The translations under genes and the position numbers were made by a program. The notes under the pieces are model-generated. The model ran no database searches. It was not told the origin of the DNA and saw only the letters and a list, made by a program, of their open reading frames with translations. A DNA stretch of 64,000 bases from OLB4 sp002050165 (GTDB taxonomy: Bacteria > Bacteroidota > Ignavibacteria > Tepidaquicellales > Tepidaquicellaceae). The DNA lies in the NCBI GenBank assembly GCA_030263475.1, contig SZPC01000011.1, forward strand, positions 1-64,000, in the 5' to 3' direction. Shown piece by piece: positions 17,759-27,118 of this stretch; within the stretch, counting starts at the first letter, position 1, and every line of letters begins with the position of its first letter.

Positions 17759-17789
17759 TTTGACTTTGTAATCGTTTTAGTTATTTTTG
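17759..17789 (+). promoter_or_regulatory. promoter of the dcw cluster (Bacteroidota-type)
   Basis: TTTG (17759-17762), 19 bp, then TATTTTTG (17782-17789). This matches the Bacteroidota -33/-7 consensus TTTG-N19/20-TAnnTTTG; it can also be read as TTGACT with a 16-bp spacer. The start point would fall at about 17796, right at the first MraZ box. Confidence 0.65.
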
Positions 17790-17796
17790 TAATCAT

Positions 17797-17820
17797 GTGG
17801 AGTAAAGTGGGGGAAAGTGG
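17797..17820 (+). promoter_or_regulatory. MraZ operator: three GTGG boxes at 10-bp spacing
   Basis: GTGG occurs at 17797, 17807 and 17817, one helical turn apart, 32 bp before the mraZ start and just downstream of the promoter. MraZ is known to bind direct TGGG/GTGG-type repeats with about 10-bp periodicity and to control its own dcw operon. The placement over the predicted start point suggests repression. Confidence 0.8.
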
Positions 17821-17851
17821 AAGTTCCTCCCAAAATAAACTTTCCTAACGA

Positions 17852-18304
17852 ATGTTTCAGGGTCATTCAATATTAAGTCTTGATAGCAAGTCGAGGTTCA
17901 TTCTACCTGCGAAGTTCAGAAAATTCATAAAGCCTGAAGCGGATAACAAACTTATCATTACACGCGGGCTTGATGATTGTTTACTTTTATATCCAATGGA
18001 CGAATGGGAAAAGTTGACCGCTGGTTTGGTTAACTATAATCAATTCAATCCACAGCAACGAAATTTTATCAGACAATTTTTTATGTATGTGCATGAATGT
18101 GAGCTCGATTCACAAAACAGAATCTTGATTCCCTCACAACTTATTGAATTTGGTAAGTTGAAAAGAGAAATTATGATAATCGGATTGATAGATAAAATGG
18201 AAATTTGGAATCCTGAAACAAAATCAGAATACGATAACAAACAAGATCTGACATTTGAAGAAGTTGCCGAGAAAGTTTCAGAAATACTAAGGGCAGATAA
18301 CTAG
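17852..18304 (+). CDS. mraZ: transcriptional regulator MraZ
   Basis: 150 residues with two AbrB-like swapped-hairpin halves: FQGHSILSLDSKSRFILPAKFR at the N-terminus and ECELDSQNRILIPSQL in the second half. It forms an oligomeric ring that binds repeated boxes upstream of itself, and such boxes are present at 17797-17820. First gene of the division/cell-wall cluster, with rsmH 6 bp downstream. Confidence 0.95.
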   Translation: MFQGHSILSLDSKSRFILPAKFRKFIKPEADNKLIITRGLDDCLLLYPMDEWEKLTAGLVNYNQFNPQQRNFIRQFFMYVHECELDSQNRILIPSQLIEFGKLKREIMIIGLIDKMEIWNPETKSEYDNKQDLTFEEVAEKVSEILRADN

Positions 18305-18310
18305 TCTGAT

Positions 18311-19243
18311 TTGGAAGCCGAGTATCATATACCGGTTCTTTTAAATAAAGTAATCGAAATTTTCAAAAGTACGGAATTCAGAAATCCGGTTTTTTTTGAT
18401 GGAACTCTCGGCGGTGGTAGTTACACTGAAGCTATACTCAGTGAAATCCCTGATTCAACTGTAATCGCGGTTGATAAAGATATTAATGCTATCAGTTTCT
18501 CAAAGAATCGGTTAAAAAAGTTTGGGTCACGCGTTAAGTTTTTCAATAGTTCTTTTGCGGAAATTCGTAGTTTAGTAAAACAAGCAGGGTTTGATTCTTT
18601 ATCGGGTATTGTTCTTGATTTAGGATTATCTTCGTATCAACTCGAAGCGGAAGATGGGTTTAGTTTCATGAAGGATACCCCGATTGATATGCGCGCCGAC
18701 AAACGGAAGGAACTGACCGCAGAAAAAGTATTAAATGAAAATTCTCCTGAAGATCTTGAAGAAATGTTTCTTAAATACGGTGAGATATACAATCCGGCTG
18801 AATTTGTACGTAATATTATTTCAGCGCGCAGAAACAAACCCATTTCGACTACCAATGATTTATTGAAAATTATTGAATCCAGTTTTAATATAAAGGGCAG
18901 AGCGCGGATTAAACTTATTGCGAAAATATTTCAGGCTTTAAGGATTTTTATAAACAATGAAATTGAAGATTTGCAAAATTTATTGAACACATCGTTGGAT
19001 ATCCTGAATCACGGCGGGATAATCATAGTTGTTTCATATCATTCGCTTGAAGACAGGAGTGTGAAAAACTTTTTTAAGGATAATTCAAGAGAGCAGAAGA
19101 AATCAAAATATTCCCGGGGAGAAGCAAATCCAAAACCTGTATTACAGTTATTGACTAAAAAGCCTGTGATACCCGTTGAACAAGAGATTCGACACAACCC
19201 CAGGAGCAGAAGTGCAAAATTAAGAGCAGCAATGCGAATATGA
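18311..19243 (+). CDS. rsmH: 16S rRNA m4C1402 methyltransferase RsmH
   Basis: 310 residues with a TTG start that gives the conserved N-terminus EYHIPVLLNKVIE. SAM-binding loop DGTLGGGSYTEAIL and family signature VLDLGLSSYQLE with PIDMRAD; C-terminal SYHSLEDRSVKNFF and NPRSRSAKLRA. It methylates N4 of C1402 in the ribosomal P site. The stop overlaps the ftsL start by 4 bp. Confidence 0.95.
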   Translation: MEAEYHIPVLLNKVIEIFKSTEFRNPVFFDGTLGGGSYTEAILSEIPDSTVIAVDKDINAISFSKNRLKKFGSRVKFFNSSFAEIRSLVKQAGFDSLSGIVLDLGLSSYQLEAEDGFSFMKDTPIDMRADKRKELTAEKVLNENSPEDLEEMFLKYGEIYNPAEFVRNIISARRNKPISTTNDLLKIIESSFNIKGRARIKLIAKIFQALRIFINNEIEDLQNLLNTSLDILNHGGIIIVVSYHSLEDRSVKNFFKDNSREQKKSKYSRGEANPKPVLQLLTKKPVIPVEQEIRHNPRSRSAKLRAAMRI

Positions 19244-19545
19244 ACAATTCAAATTCAAAGAGGAAAATTTCAATTTTTTATACTTTGCTTGTTCTGATGT
19301 TTGTGTCAATCGTGATGATATTTTGGGTTAATAACATTATTACAGTGAATTCACTGTCTGTGAAAAATAATTTGCTTCGGAAAGAAATCAAACAGATTGA
19401 GCAGACCAATAATTTTTTAGTAACCGAATTGGAGAAACTAAAAACATACGACAGGATAAGCAAGCTTGCCGGAGAGAAGTTAGGTATAAAGTACCATGAA
19501 AATTCGACTTCAGGAGGTGAAACAATCATAGTAAAAGCAAATTGA
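19240..19545 (+). CDS. ftsL: FtsL-like cell-division protein
   Basis: 101 residues: a short basic N-terminus, one transmembrane helix (~12-35), then a coiled coil (~38-80, LRKEIKQIEQTNNFLVTELE). Sequence identity in this family is very low, so the call rests on size, topology and position between rsmH and ftsI. It would act in the FtsQLB-type complex. It overlaps both neighbours by 4 bp. Confidence 0.8.
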   Translation: MNNSNSKRKISIFYTLLVLMFVSIVMIFWVNNIITVNSLSVKNNLLRKEIKQIEQTNNFLVTELEKLKTYDRISKLAGEKLGIKYHENSTSGGETIIVKAN

Positions 19546-21722
19546 CTTATTTTATAAAAGATACTACTGCTGTGAACATAAGACGCAGAACTAATTTATT
19601 ATTGCTTTTGTTTTTCGTGCTTTTTGGAATAATCGCGTTCAGGTTGTTCTCAATTCAAATCCTTGATTCGGAAAAGTATCAGATATCGGCGAGGAAACAA
19701 TACGAATCAAAAATAATTTTATATCCATCGCGCGGTTTAATTTTTGACCGGAATATGAATCTATTAGTTTCCAATTCATTTAATGTCTCCATTGCAGCAG
19801 ATCCGAACATGGTAACGAAGCCGGATGAAATTGCACAACACCTTGCAAGCAGGTTGGGTCAACCGAAAGAATTTTATCTCGAGAAGTTAAGTACACCGAA
19901 TACATCTTTTGTTTACCTTGAGCGAAAAATTGATGCACAAAAAATTCAGGGATTGGACACGCTGAAATATGACGGATTAATTATTCTTAAAGAGCCAACC
20001 AGAGTTTATAATTACAATCAACTGGCATCGCAAATACTTGGGTTAACGAACAATGAAAACGATGGTTTGTCAGGTATAGAGAAAACGCTTAACGATCAGT
20101 TGTCCGGGACAGAAGGATTCATGATAATGAAACGTGATGGTAAAGGCAACCTCAGACCAGCGACAGAATTTCCAAGGAAGGAACCGGTAAAAGGCAACAA
20201 TGTTGTACTAACAATAGACATCAATATTCAGCGGATTGTAGAAGAAGAACTATACCGTACTGCTATTGAACACAAAGCTGTCGGAGTAAGGTCTGTAGTT
20301 ATCTCTGTGAAAACCGGAGAAATTCTCGCAATGTCATCATACCCTACTTTTGACCCTTCACACATCAGACCGGCAGATACAGCAGGATTCAGAAATGCTG
20401 TCATAACTGATCAGTTTGAGCCGGGTTCAACATTTAAATTGATTACAGTTGCTGCTTCATTGGAGGAAAGGATAACCAATATCAACAGTATAATCCGCAC
20501 TGAAAGCGAATCGTACGGAGTTACTGGGTCACAATTAACAAACGTGAATTCTCCCGAATCCATTTCATTTCAAAAGGCTGTTGAGCAATCAAGCAATTCA
20601 GGGATGATAAAAATTGCAAACGTACTCGGTAAGGAAAAGTTTTACAAATACTCGAGAGATTTTGGATTTGGAATTCCGACCGGGATAGAGCTAACAGGTG
20701 AAAGCAGCGGTACATTAAAACGCCCGATAGATTTTTTACCGCAGTCACTGGACTATCTTGCAATTGGTTATCAGGTTTCTGTTACAACATTGCAGATGGC
20801 GGCAGCTTATTCATGTGTTGCGAATAATGGAATGTATATGAAGCCATATATTGTAATGAAAGAATTGAACGCGAGCGGTGAAACAGAATCTGAGAATAAA
20901 CCAATTGAAATCAGACAGGTGGTATCACCGAATACTTCAAAAATTATTTCACAGTTACTTACCGGGGTTGTTCAACGAGGGACGGGAATGGAGGCTTCAC
21001 TTGACGGAATTTTAGTAGCCGGAAAAACCGGGACCGCGCAAAAGCTGGTAGATGGTTCATATTCAAGCAGCCACCATCAGTCATCATTTATTGGTTATTT
21101 CCCTGCAGATAATCCGATAATACTGATTGCTGTTGTGATAGATGATCCGGGTTCAGGTGTTTACTACGGTGGAAAAATATCTGCACCGGTTTTTAAACGA
21201 ATTGCCACGAAAATCCTTGACTATAAGAGTATAGATGAATTATATAACCCTGTGATTACCGGTAGAGATCAAATGAAAGTTGATGAAAATTTAACCTCAA
21301 ACGAAGATGAAGTATTTATTCCGAAGTTAACATATAAGACTTTGCAGGACGCGATCAAAATTTTAAACGAGAAATCGTTCAGCTATAAAGTTACCGATGA
21401 AACCGGAAAAGAAATAAAAAATAATGAAGGAAATGAGAAGATGTTCGTGGTATTACAAAACCCTTCTCCTAACCTTAAATATCCCATGAACGAAAAACCG
21501 GAAGTTGCATTAGTCGTTTCCGGGTTTGAAAATAAAAACGAAGAATTTACTTTACCCGATATAACGGGACTTAGCTTGAGAAATGCAATTAATAAATTAA
21601 TTGCGTCAGGTTTTGAAATTGAAATTAACGGCTCCGGGGCTGTTATCAGTCAATACCCCCCGGCTGGGACATCTCTATTCTCCGGAGCCAAAGTTGTTAT
21701 TTATTGTGATCAAAATTTGTAG
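19542..21722 (+). CDS. ftsI: division-specific penicillin-binding protein (PBP2/PBP3) with PASTA domains
   Basis: 726 residues. N-terminal membrane anchor (~18-38), dimerisation/pedestal domain, then a transpeptidase domain with active-site STFK (S296, K299), SSN (350-352) and KTGT (495-498). Two C-terminal PASTA repeats (~590-655 and ~660-724) are typical of FtsI in some phyla and absent from E. coli. It cross-links septal peptidoglycan. The TTG at 19542 overlaps the ftsL stop; a GTG at 19572 is an alternative start just before the basic anchor. Confidence 0.95.
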   Translation: MTYFIKDTTAVNIRRRTNLLLLLFFVLFGIIAFRLFSIQILDSEKYQISARKQYESKIILYPSRGLIFDRNMNLLVSNSFNVSIAADPNMVTKPDEIAQHLASRLGQPKEFYLEKLSTPNTSFVYLERKIDAQKIQGLDTLKYDGLIILKEPTRVYNYNQLASQILGLTNNENDGLSGIEKTLNDQLSGTEGFMIMKRDGKGNLRPATEFPRKEPVKGNNVVLTIDINIQRIVEEELYRTAIEHKAVGVRSVVISVKTGEILAMSSYPTFDPSHIRPADTAGFRNAVITDQFEPGSTFKLITVAASLEERITNINSIIRTESESYGVTGSQLTNVNSPESISFQKAVEQSSNSGMIKIANVLGKEKFYKYSRDFGFGIPTGIELTGESSGTLKRPIDFLPQSLDYLAIGYQVSVTTLQMAAAYSCVANNGMYMKPYIVMKELNASGETESENKPIEIRQVVSPNTSKIISQLLTGVVQRGTGMEASLDGILVAGKTGTAQKLVDGSYSSSHHQSSFIGYFPADNPIILIAVVIDDPGSGVYYGGKISAPVFKRIATKILDYKSIDELYNPVITGRDQMKVDENLTSNEDEVFIPKLTYKTLQDAIKILNEKSFSYKVTDETGKEIKNNEGNEKMFVVLQNPSPNLKYPMNEKPEVALVVSGFENKNEEFTLPDITGLSLRNAINKLIASGFEIEINGSGAVISQYPPAGTSLFSGAKVVIYCDQNL

Positions 21723-21728
21723 TGTGAT

Positions 21729-23219
21729 ATGTTGCTGTCTGAGATAGTATTGAAAGCGGATATTAGATACGAAATCACCGATGATGTGGAGGTTAAAGGG
21801 CTTTCCTATGATTCACGAAAGATTGAAGAAGGGTTCGTGTTCTTTGCGATTCCGGGATTTAAAGAAGACGGGAGCAAATATATTCAGGCGGCAATAAACA
21901 AGAAGGCTATTGCTATAATATGTGACAAGCGAGTTAGCATACCGGAGTTAAAGATACAACCTGCAATTATTCCTGTTTCAGACGTTCGGTTAGTCATGGC
22001 TAAAGTTGCATGTATTTTTTTTAACAATCCTTCAAACTATTTGAAGTTGGCGGGAGTAACAGGGACGAACGGGAAAACAACCATTACTTTTATATTGAAA
22101 TCAATTTTTGAAAGCGCTGGCATAAAAACAGGATTGATAGGAACTTTGGGATATCAATACAATAATATTTTAAGCAAGGCTATGCTTACAACACCTGAAT
22201 CCATAGAGTTAAATTCGATAATGAGCGATATGAGAACTTTTGGTGTTAACGCGTGTGCAATGGAAGTATCTTCAGTAGCGCTTGATTTAGATCGCGTAAC
22301 TGGTCTCGATTTTGATATCGGGATTTTTTCAAACCTTACTCCCGAGCATCTTGATTTTCACAATAGTATGAACGATTATTTTTTATCGAAGAAAAAATTC
22401 TTTGATGAACTAAAGCCGGACGCAGTTGCAGTTTCAAATGCTGACGATGAATTTGGTGAAGCAATTCTCGAAGATACAAAAGCGGGAAAAGTAACGTATT
22501 CATTGCTTAAAAATTCTGATTACAAAGTTACAAATTATTCGCTCTCATTAGATGGATCCGAATTTACTATAGAACATCACGGGGAAAAATACTTCTTCGT
22601 CTCAAATCTCACGGGTAAATTTAATTTATACAATCTGGCAGCGGGAATAGCGACTTCATTTGAAATGAAAATTGATTACAAATCTATTAAAAGTGCAATT
22701 GAAACCCTCGCTCCGGTTGATGGTAGATTCAATCTGATAAAATTACCCAATGATGCTTATACGGTAATAGATTATTCTCATACTTCCGACTCATTGAAGA
22801 ATGCAATTGAATCTGCCATAAATCTTATAAATGAAAGCGACTCTGGTGGCAGAGTAATTACCATCTTCGGCTGCGGAGGTAACCGCGACAGGCTGAAGCG
22901 ACCGGTAATGGGGAAATATGCGACGGAGTTATCTGACTATGTGATTATTACTTCAGACAATCCGAGATTTGAAAACCCGGATTCAATAATTGATGAGATT
23001 GTTGCAGGGATTGAAAACAAAACAAATTTCGAAAGGATTACTGATAGGGAGTTAGCAATAAAACGGGGGATTGAGTTATCAAAATCCGGCGACCTAATTT
23101 TAATTTGTGGTAAAGGTCATGAAACGTATCAGGAAGTTAAAGGTATCCGAAGTCATTTCGATGACAAGGAAATAGTTTCGAAGTATATGAATCTTACAGT
23201 AGAAAAAAGAGACGAATGA
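21729..23219 (+). CDS. murE: UDP-MurNAc-tripeptide synthetase MurE (meso-DAP type)
   Basis: 496 residues. ATP-binding GVTGTNGKTT (~113-122), central Mur-ligase domain, and C-terminal DNPRFENPDSI. The DNPR motif is the known determinant for adding meso-diaminopimelate rather than lysine. Cytoplasmic step adding the third stem residue. It starts 6 bp after ftsI and overlaps murF by 4 bp. Confidence 0.95.
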   Translation: MLLSEIVLKADIRYEITDDVEVKGLSYDSRKIEEGFVFFAIPGFKEDGSKYIQAAINKKAIAIICDKRVSIPELKIQPAIIPVSDVRLVMAKVACIFFNNPSNYLKLAGVTGTNGKTTITFILKSIFESAGIKTGLIGTLGYQYNNILSKAMLTTPESIELNSIMSDMRTFGVNACAMEVSSVALDLDRVTGLDFDIGIFSNLTPEHLDFHNSMNDYFLSKKKFFDELKPDAVAVSNADDEFGEAILEDTKAGKVTYSLLKNSDYKVTNYSLSLDGSEFTIEHHGEKYFFVSNLTGKFNLYNLAAGIATSFEMKIDYKSIKSAIETLAPVDGRFNLIKLPNDAYTVIDYSHTSDSLKNAIESAINLINESDSGGRVITIFGCGGNRDRLKRPVMGKYATELSDYVIITSDNPRFENPDSIIDEIVAGIENKTNFERITDRELAIKRGIELSKSGDLILICGKGHETYQEVKGIRSHFDDKEIVSKYMNLTVEKRDE

Positions 23220-24619
23220 TAAAAGTATCGCAACTTAAAGAATTATCTGGTTCGAAAATTTGGGAACCGAAAGGGTTTAGTTTAAAAAGTTTTTCATCTG
23301 TAGGAATTGATTCACGAACTGTAAGGAAGAATGAAATATTTTTTGCAATCAAAGGTGAAAATACTGATGGATACAAATATATTGATAATGTTTTAAAGAA
23401 GGGAATAAAGGCAATTGTAGTTAACACCTCAAAAATTCCCGAGTTGAAAAGAAAGTATAAAGATGCTTTAATAGTAGGCGTAAAGGATACCACCTTATCA
23501 CTAGGGGAACTTGCGGGTAACCACCTGAGAAGATTTAATGTACCAGTTCTTTGTATAGGTGGAGCTAACGGTAAGACGACGACCAAAGATCTTGTGGCAG
23601 CAGTGTTGAGCGAAAAATATAAAGTGCTTAAAACCGAAGGAAATCTAAACAATCATATCGGTTTGCCATTAACATTACTAAAGTTAAATAAATCGCATCA
23701 GTTTTGTGTGCTTGAAGTCGGGACGAATCATTTCGGTGAGATAGAATATCTTTGCAGAATTTGCAGACCGAACTTTGGTTTAGTTACAAACATCGGAAAG
23801 GAACATCTTGAGTTCTTTAAAAATGAAAGAGGAGTAGCAAGAGCAGAATTTGAGTTGTACGACTATATTATGAAAACCGGAAACGGATTTTGTTTTTATA
23901 ACTTAGATGATAAATACATCCGCGCTTATGCTCGTAAAAATTTCATTTCCGGTGATGTAACATACTCATATGACCATAAAGCTGAATTCACCGCCAGATT
24001 CAAGGGATATAATCGAAAGTTACAACCTGAGTTTGAAGCAAGACATAATGACGGGAAATATTCTTCATTCAAAGTGTCTACATTTGGGCGGCACTCAATA
24101 TATAACGGCTTTGCAGCATACACTGCAGGAATGGTATTTGGAGTTAAACTTTCCGATATAAAATCAGCTTTAAAAAATTTTAAATTGCAGAGCTCTAAGC
24201 GAATGCAGGTTGAAGTTAAGTCAGGTATTACGTTTGTTAACGATACATACAACAGCAATCCGGGATCGGTTGAGATGGGTTTAAAATCATTGAAAGACAT
24301 GAAGATTAAAGGAACTGCTCATATAATATTAGGTGATATGTTAGAGTTGGGTAGTGTGAGCAGAAGGGAACATAGCGCAATTGGAAAGCTCGTTAGTGAA
24401 ATGGGATTTAAAAAACTATACACTTTCGGTAGTGAATCATTTCATACATCACGATCTGCAAAAAAACTTGAAGTAAATCTGCATTTCAAAGATAAGGAGT
24501 CGTTGTCACGAATGGTATTGTCCGGATTGAAAAAAGGTGATGTTGTTTATGTAAAAGGTTCCCGCGGTATGAAGCTCGAGGAAGTTATAGATACAATCAA
24601 ATCTAAAGTTAATTTATGA
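23216..24619 (+). CDS. murF: UDP-MurNAc-tripeptide-D-Ala-D-Ala ligase MurF
   Basis: 467 residues. N-terminal substrate domain (VGIDSRTVRKNEIFFAIKG), ATP site GGANGKTTTKD (~116-126), and DTYNSNPGSVEMGL in the C-terminal half, the MurF version of the ligase motif. It adds D-Ala-D-Ala to the tripeptide. The D-Ala-D-Ala ligase gene itself is not in this cluster. Confidence 0.95.
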   Translation: MIKVSQLKELSGSKIWEPKGFSLKSFSSVGIDSRTVRKNEIFFAIKGENTDGYKYIDNVLKKGIKAIVVNTSKIPELKRKYKDALIVGVKDTTLSLGELAGNHLRRFNVPVLCIGGANGKTTTKDLVAAVLSEKYKVLKTEGNLNNHIGLPLTLLKLNKSHQFCVLEVGTNHFGEIEYLCRICRPNFGLVTNIGKEHLEFFKNERGVARAEFELYDYIMKTGNGFCFYNLDDKYIRAYARKNFISGDVTYSYDHKAEFTARFKGYNRKLQPEFEARHNDGKYSSFKVSTFGRHSIYNGFAAYTAGMVFGVKLSDIKSALKNFKLQSSKRMQVEVKSGITFVNDTYNSNPGSVEMGLKSLKDMKIKGTAHIILGDMLELGSVSRREHSAIGKLVSEMGFKKLYTFGSESFHTSRSAKKLEVNLHFKDKESLSRMVLSGLKKGDVVYVKGSRGMKLEEVIDTIKSKVNL

Positions 24620-24623
24620 CACA

Positions 24624-25733
24624 ATGCTTTACTTCCTTGCAAAATATATAAACGCACATTTTAACCCACCGGGATTTGACGCATTCCAGTTCATTACATT
24701 CAGGGCAGCGCTTTCGGCGATTACGGCGTTATTTATAACGTTTATTGTCGGTCCGAAAATTCTCAAGATTTTAAAGAAGAAGCAGATTGGTGAAGCAAAG
24801 AAAGAAGATGGGCCTGCATTTCATTGGTCTAAAGCCGGAACTCCTACAATGGGTGGCATTATCATTCTGCTTTCGGTACTTACACCTGTTTTCTTTTGGG
24901 GTGACTTGTCCAACATCTACGTTCAGATAATTTTGTTCGTTACTATTGCACTTGGTGCAGTCGGTTTTTCGGATGATTACCTGAAGGTGGTAAAAAAATA
25001 TCAAAAAGGATTAATAGAAAAATATAAACTACTGTGGCAATTTATAATCGGATTAGTCGTAGCGCTTGTGATTTATTTTGCACCTCAGTTTAATGGTATA
25101 AATTCATTGACAACTATTCCGTTTATTAAAGGTTTTGAGTTTGATTTCAGTTACTTTTATATCCCGATTATAATATTCATTATAATAGCAACGTCAAACG
25201 CCGTAAATCTAACGGATGGTCTCGATGGTCTTGCAACGGGAACAACAACAATTGTAGCATTGACGCTGGCAGTGATTGCTTACGTTTCCGGAAATATTGA
25301 GACATCAGATTATCTGGATATAATTTACTTGAAGGGGAATGGTGAATTGGTAATATATTGTACAGCCCTTGCAGGCGCTACACTGGGTTTTTTGTGGTGG
25401 AATTCGTATCCTGCGCAGGTATTCATGGGCGATACGGGTTCGCTTGCGCTCGGTGGTGCTATAGGTACGCTGAGCATTTTGGTTAAAAAAGAATTTTTAC
25501 TTCCGATACTCGGTGGAATTTTTTTAGTTGAAACTGTTTCAGTTTTATTACAACGATATTATTTCAAATTCAGCAGATTGAAAACCGGTGAAGGGAAGAG
25601 AATTTTTAAAATGGCGCCATTGCATCACCATTATGAAATATTAGGAATCCCTGAACCGAAAATTGTAATGAGATTTTACATCATTGCAATAATACTTGCA
25701 ATTTTAACCCTATCAACTTTTAAGATTCGATGA
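24624..25733 (+). CDS. mraY: phospho-MurNAc-pentapeptide translocase MraY
   Basis: 369 residues with about ten membrane helices. Family motifs are intact: GTPTMGGIIIL, FSDDYLKV, NAVNLTDGLDGLA, VFMGDTGSLALGG and PLHHHYE. It transfers phospho-MurNAc-pentapeptide to undecaprenyl phosphate to make lipid I at the inner membrane. It begins 4 bp after murF and overlaps murD by 4 bp. Confidence 0.97.
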   Translation: MLYFLAKYINAHFNPPGFDAFQFITFRAALSAITALFITFIVGPKILKILKKKQIGEAKKEDGPAFHWSKAGTPTMGGIIILLSVLTPVFFWGDLSNIYVQIILFVTIALGAVGFSDDYLKVVKKYQKGLIEKYKLLWQFIIGLVVALVIYFAPQFNGINSLTTIPFIKGFEFDFSYFYIPIIIFIIIATSNAVNLTDGLDGLATGTTTIVALTLAVIAYVSGNIETSDYLDIIYLKGNGELVIYCTALAGATLGFLWWNSYPAQVFMGDTGSLALGGAIGTLSILVKKEFLLPILGGIFLVETVSVLLQRYYFKFSRLKTGEGKRIFKMAPLHHHYEILGIPEPKIVMRFYIIAIILAILTLSTFKIR

Positions 25734-27118
25734 ATAAGTCCGGTGAATTTGACGGTTGTTCTTTTACAATTCTTGGTGCAGGAAGAAGCGGGATAGCTAT
25801 TGCGAAATTCCTGAACGGACGTGGTTTTAAAGTTTTCCTTTCAGATAACAATCCGGAAGCAAGTTTGAGCTATTTAATCCCCGGTTCGTTAAAGGAGAAG
25901 AATATTAGCTTCGAAACTGGCGGACATTCAGAAAAAGTATTTGAAAACGATGTAATCGTGAAAAGCCCCGGAATTAATCCTGTTTCGCCTGTTATACTTA
26001 AAGCGAGAGAACTTGGGATTCCGGTTTTCGGTGAAGTGGAAATAGCGTACAGGTTTTGTATTTGTCCGGTAATCGCAATTACCGGGACGAACGGAAAAAC
26101 CACTACAACAATCCTGACCGGACAGATATTTCAGGATGCAGGACTGGATGCAAGAATCTGCGGAAACGTTGGAAAGGCTTTTGCGGAAGAGCTCGATACC
26201 ATAACTGAAACTTCTGTTATCATTCTCGAGATTAGCAGTTATCAGTTAGAAGATACGTTAAAGTTTAAACCAGCAATTTCAGTTTTCATGAATTTCACGG
26301 AGGATCATATTGAGTGGCACGGGAATGTTCAGAATTATTTTAATGCAAAATTTAAAATTGTTACAAATCAGGATGGGGATGATTTATTCATATACAATGC
26401 CGATGAAAACAAGATACGTGAAAAGGCAAAAACTTTAAGAATTCCGAAAGCAGCGTTTTCGTTTGAAAACAAGCAGACAGAATTGGATGGATTAAAGTAC
26501 AGTGCATTTTACAAGAATGGAATACTTTTCGTTAAAGATGGAAATTTCACATTTGAATTGATTCCACGAAATGATATAAAATTAATCGGCGATCACAACA
26601 CTCAAAATTTTTTGGCAGCGGGCCTTGTCGCATATTCTTACGGAATCCCGATTGAGAGCATCAGGAAAAGTATGGCGAATTTTGGAGGAGTGGAGCATCG
26701 GATAGAACATTGTGGTACATTAAACGGGATTGATTTCTATAATGATTCTAAAGCAACTAATTTTGATTCCATGCTAATGTGTTTGAACAGTTTCGGGAAA
26801 GTTGTGCTTATTTCAGGTGGTCAAAATTCAACTGCCCGGATTGATGTAATTTTTGATACAGTAATAAAGAAAGTTGAGGCTCTGATTTGTATTGGTGAAA
26901 TGAAAGAAGTTTTAGCAGAAAAATTTATGAGGTACTTACCGGTTGAAATTGCTGAGACGCTTGATGATGCTGTAAGAATTTCATTTTCACACGCGACCGC
27001 GGGGATACCAGTGCTGTTCTCGCCCGGTTTTAAAAGTTTCGATATGTTTAACGATTACGAACACAGAGGATCTGAGTTCAAAAAAAGTGTAAAAAAGTTG
27101 ATTAATGAAAATGACTGA
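25730..27118 (+). CDS. murD: UDP-MurNAc-L-Ala-D-Glu ligase MurD
   Basis: 462 residues. N-terminal Rossmann-like domain (ILGAGRSGIAIAKFLNGRG), ATP motif ITGTNGKTTTT (~117-127), ISSYQLE and NDSKATNFDS signatures. It adds D-glutamate to UDP-MurNAc-L-alanine. Its 3' end overlaps ftsW by 14 bp. Confidence 0.96.
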   Translation: MNKSGEFDGCSFTILGAGRSGIAIAKFLNGRGFKVFLSDNNPEASLSYLIPGSLKEKNISFETGGHSEKVFENDVIVKSPGINPVSPVILKARELGIPVFGEVEIAYRFCICPVIAITGTNGKTTTTILTGQIFQDAGLDARICGNVGKAFAEELDTITETSVIILEISSYQLEDTLKFKPAISVFMNFTEDHIEWHGNVQNYFNAKFKIVTNQDGDDLFIYNADENKIREKAKTLRIPKAAFSFENKQTELDGLKYSAFYKNGILFVKDGNFTFELIPRNDIKLIGDHNTQNFLAAGLVAYSYGIPIESIRKSMANFGGVEHRIEHCGTLNGIDFYNDSKATNFDSMLMCLNSFGKVVLISGGQNSTARIDVIFDTVIKKVEALICIGEMKEVLAEKFMRYLPVEIAETLDDAVRISFSHATAGIPVLFSPGFKSFDMFNDYEHRGSEFKKSVKKLINEND

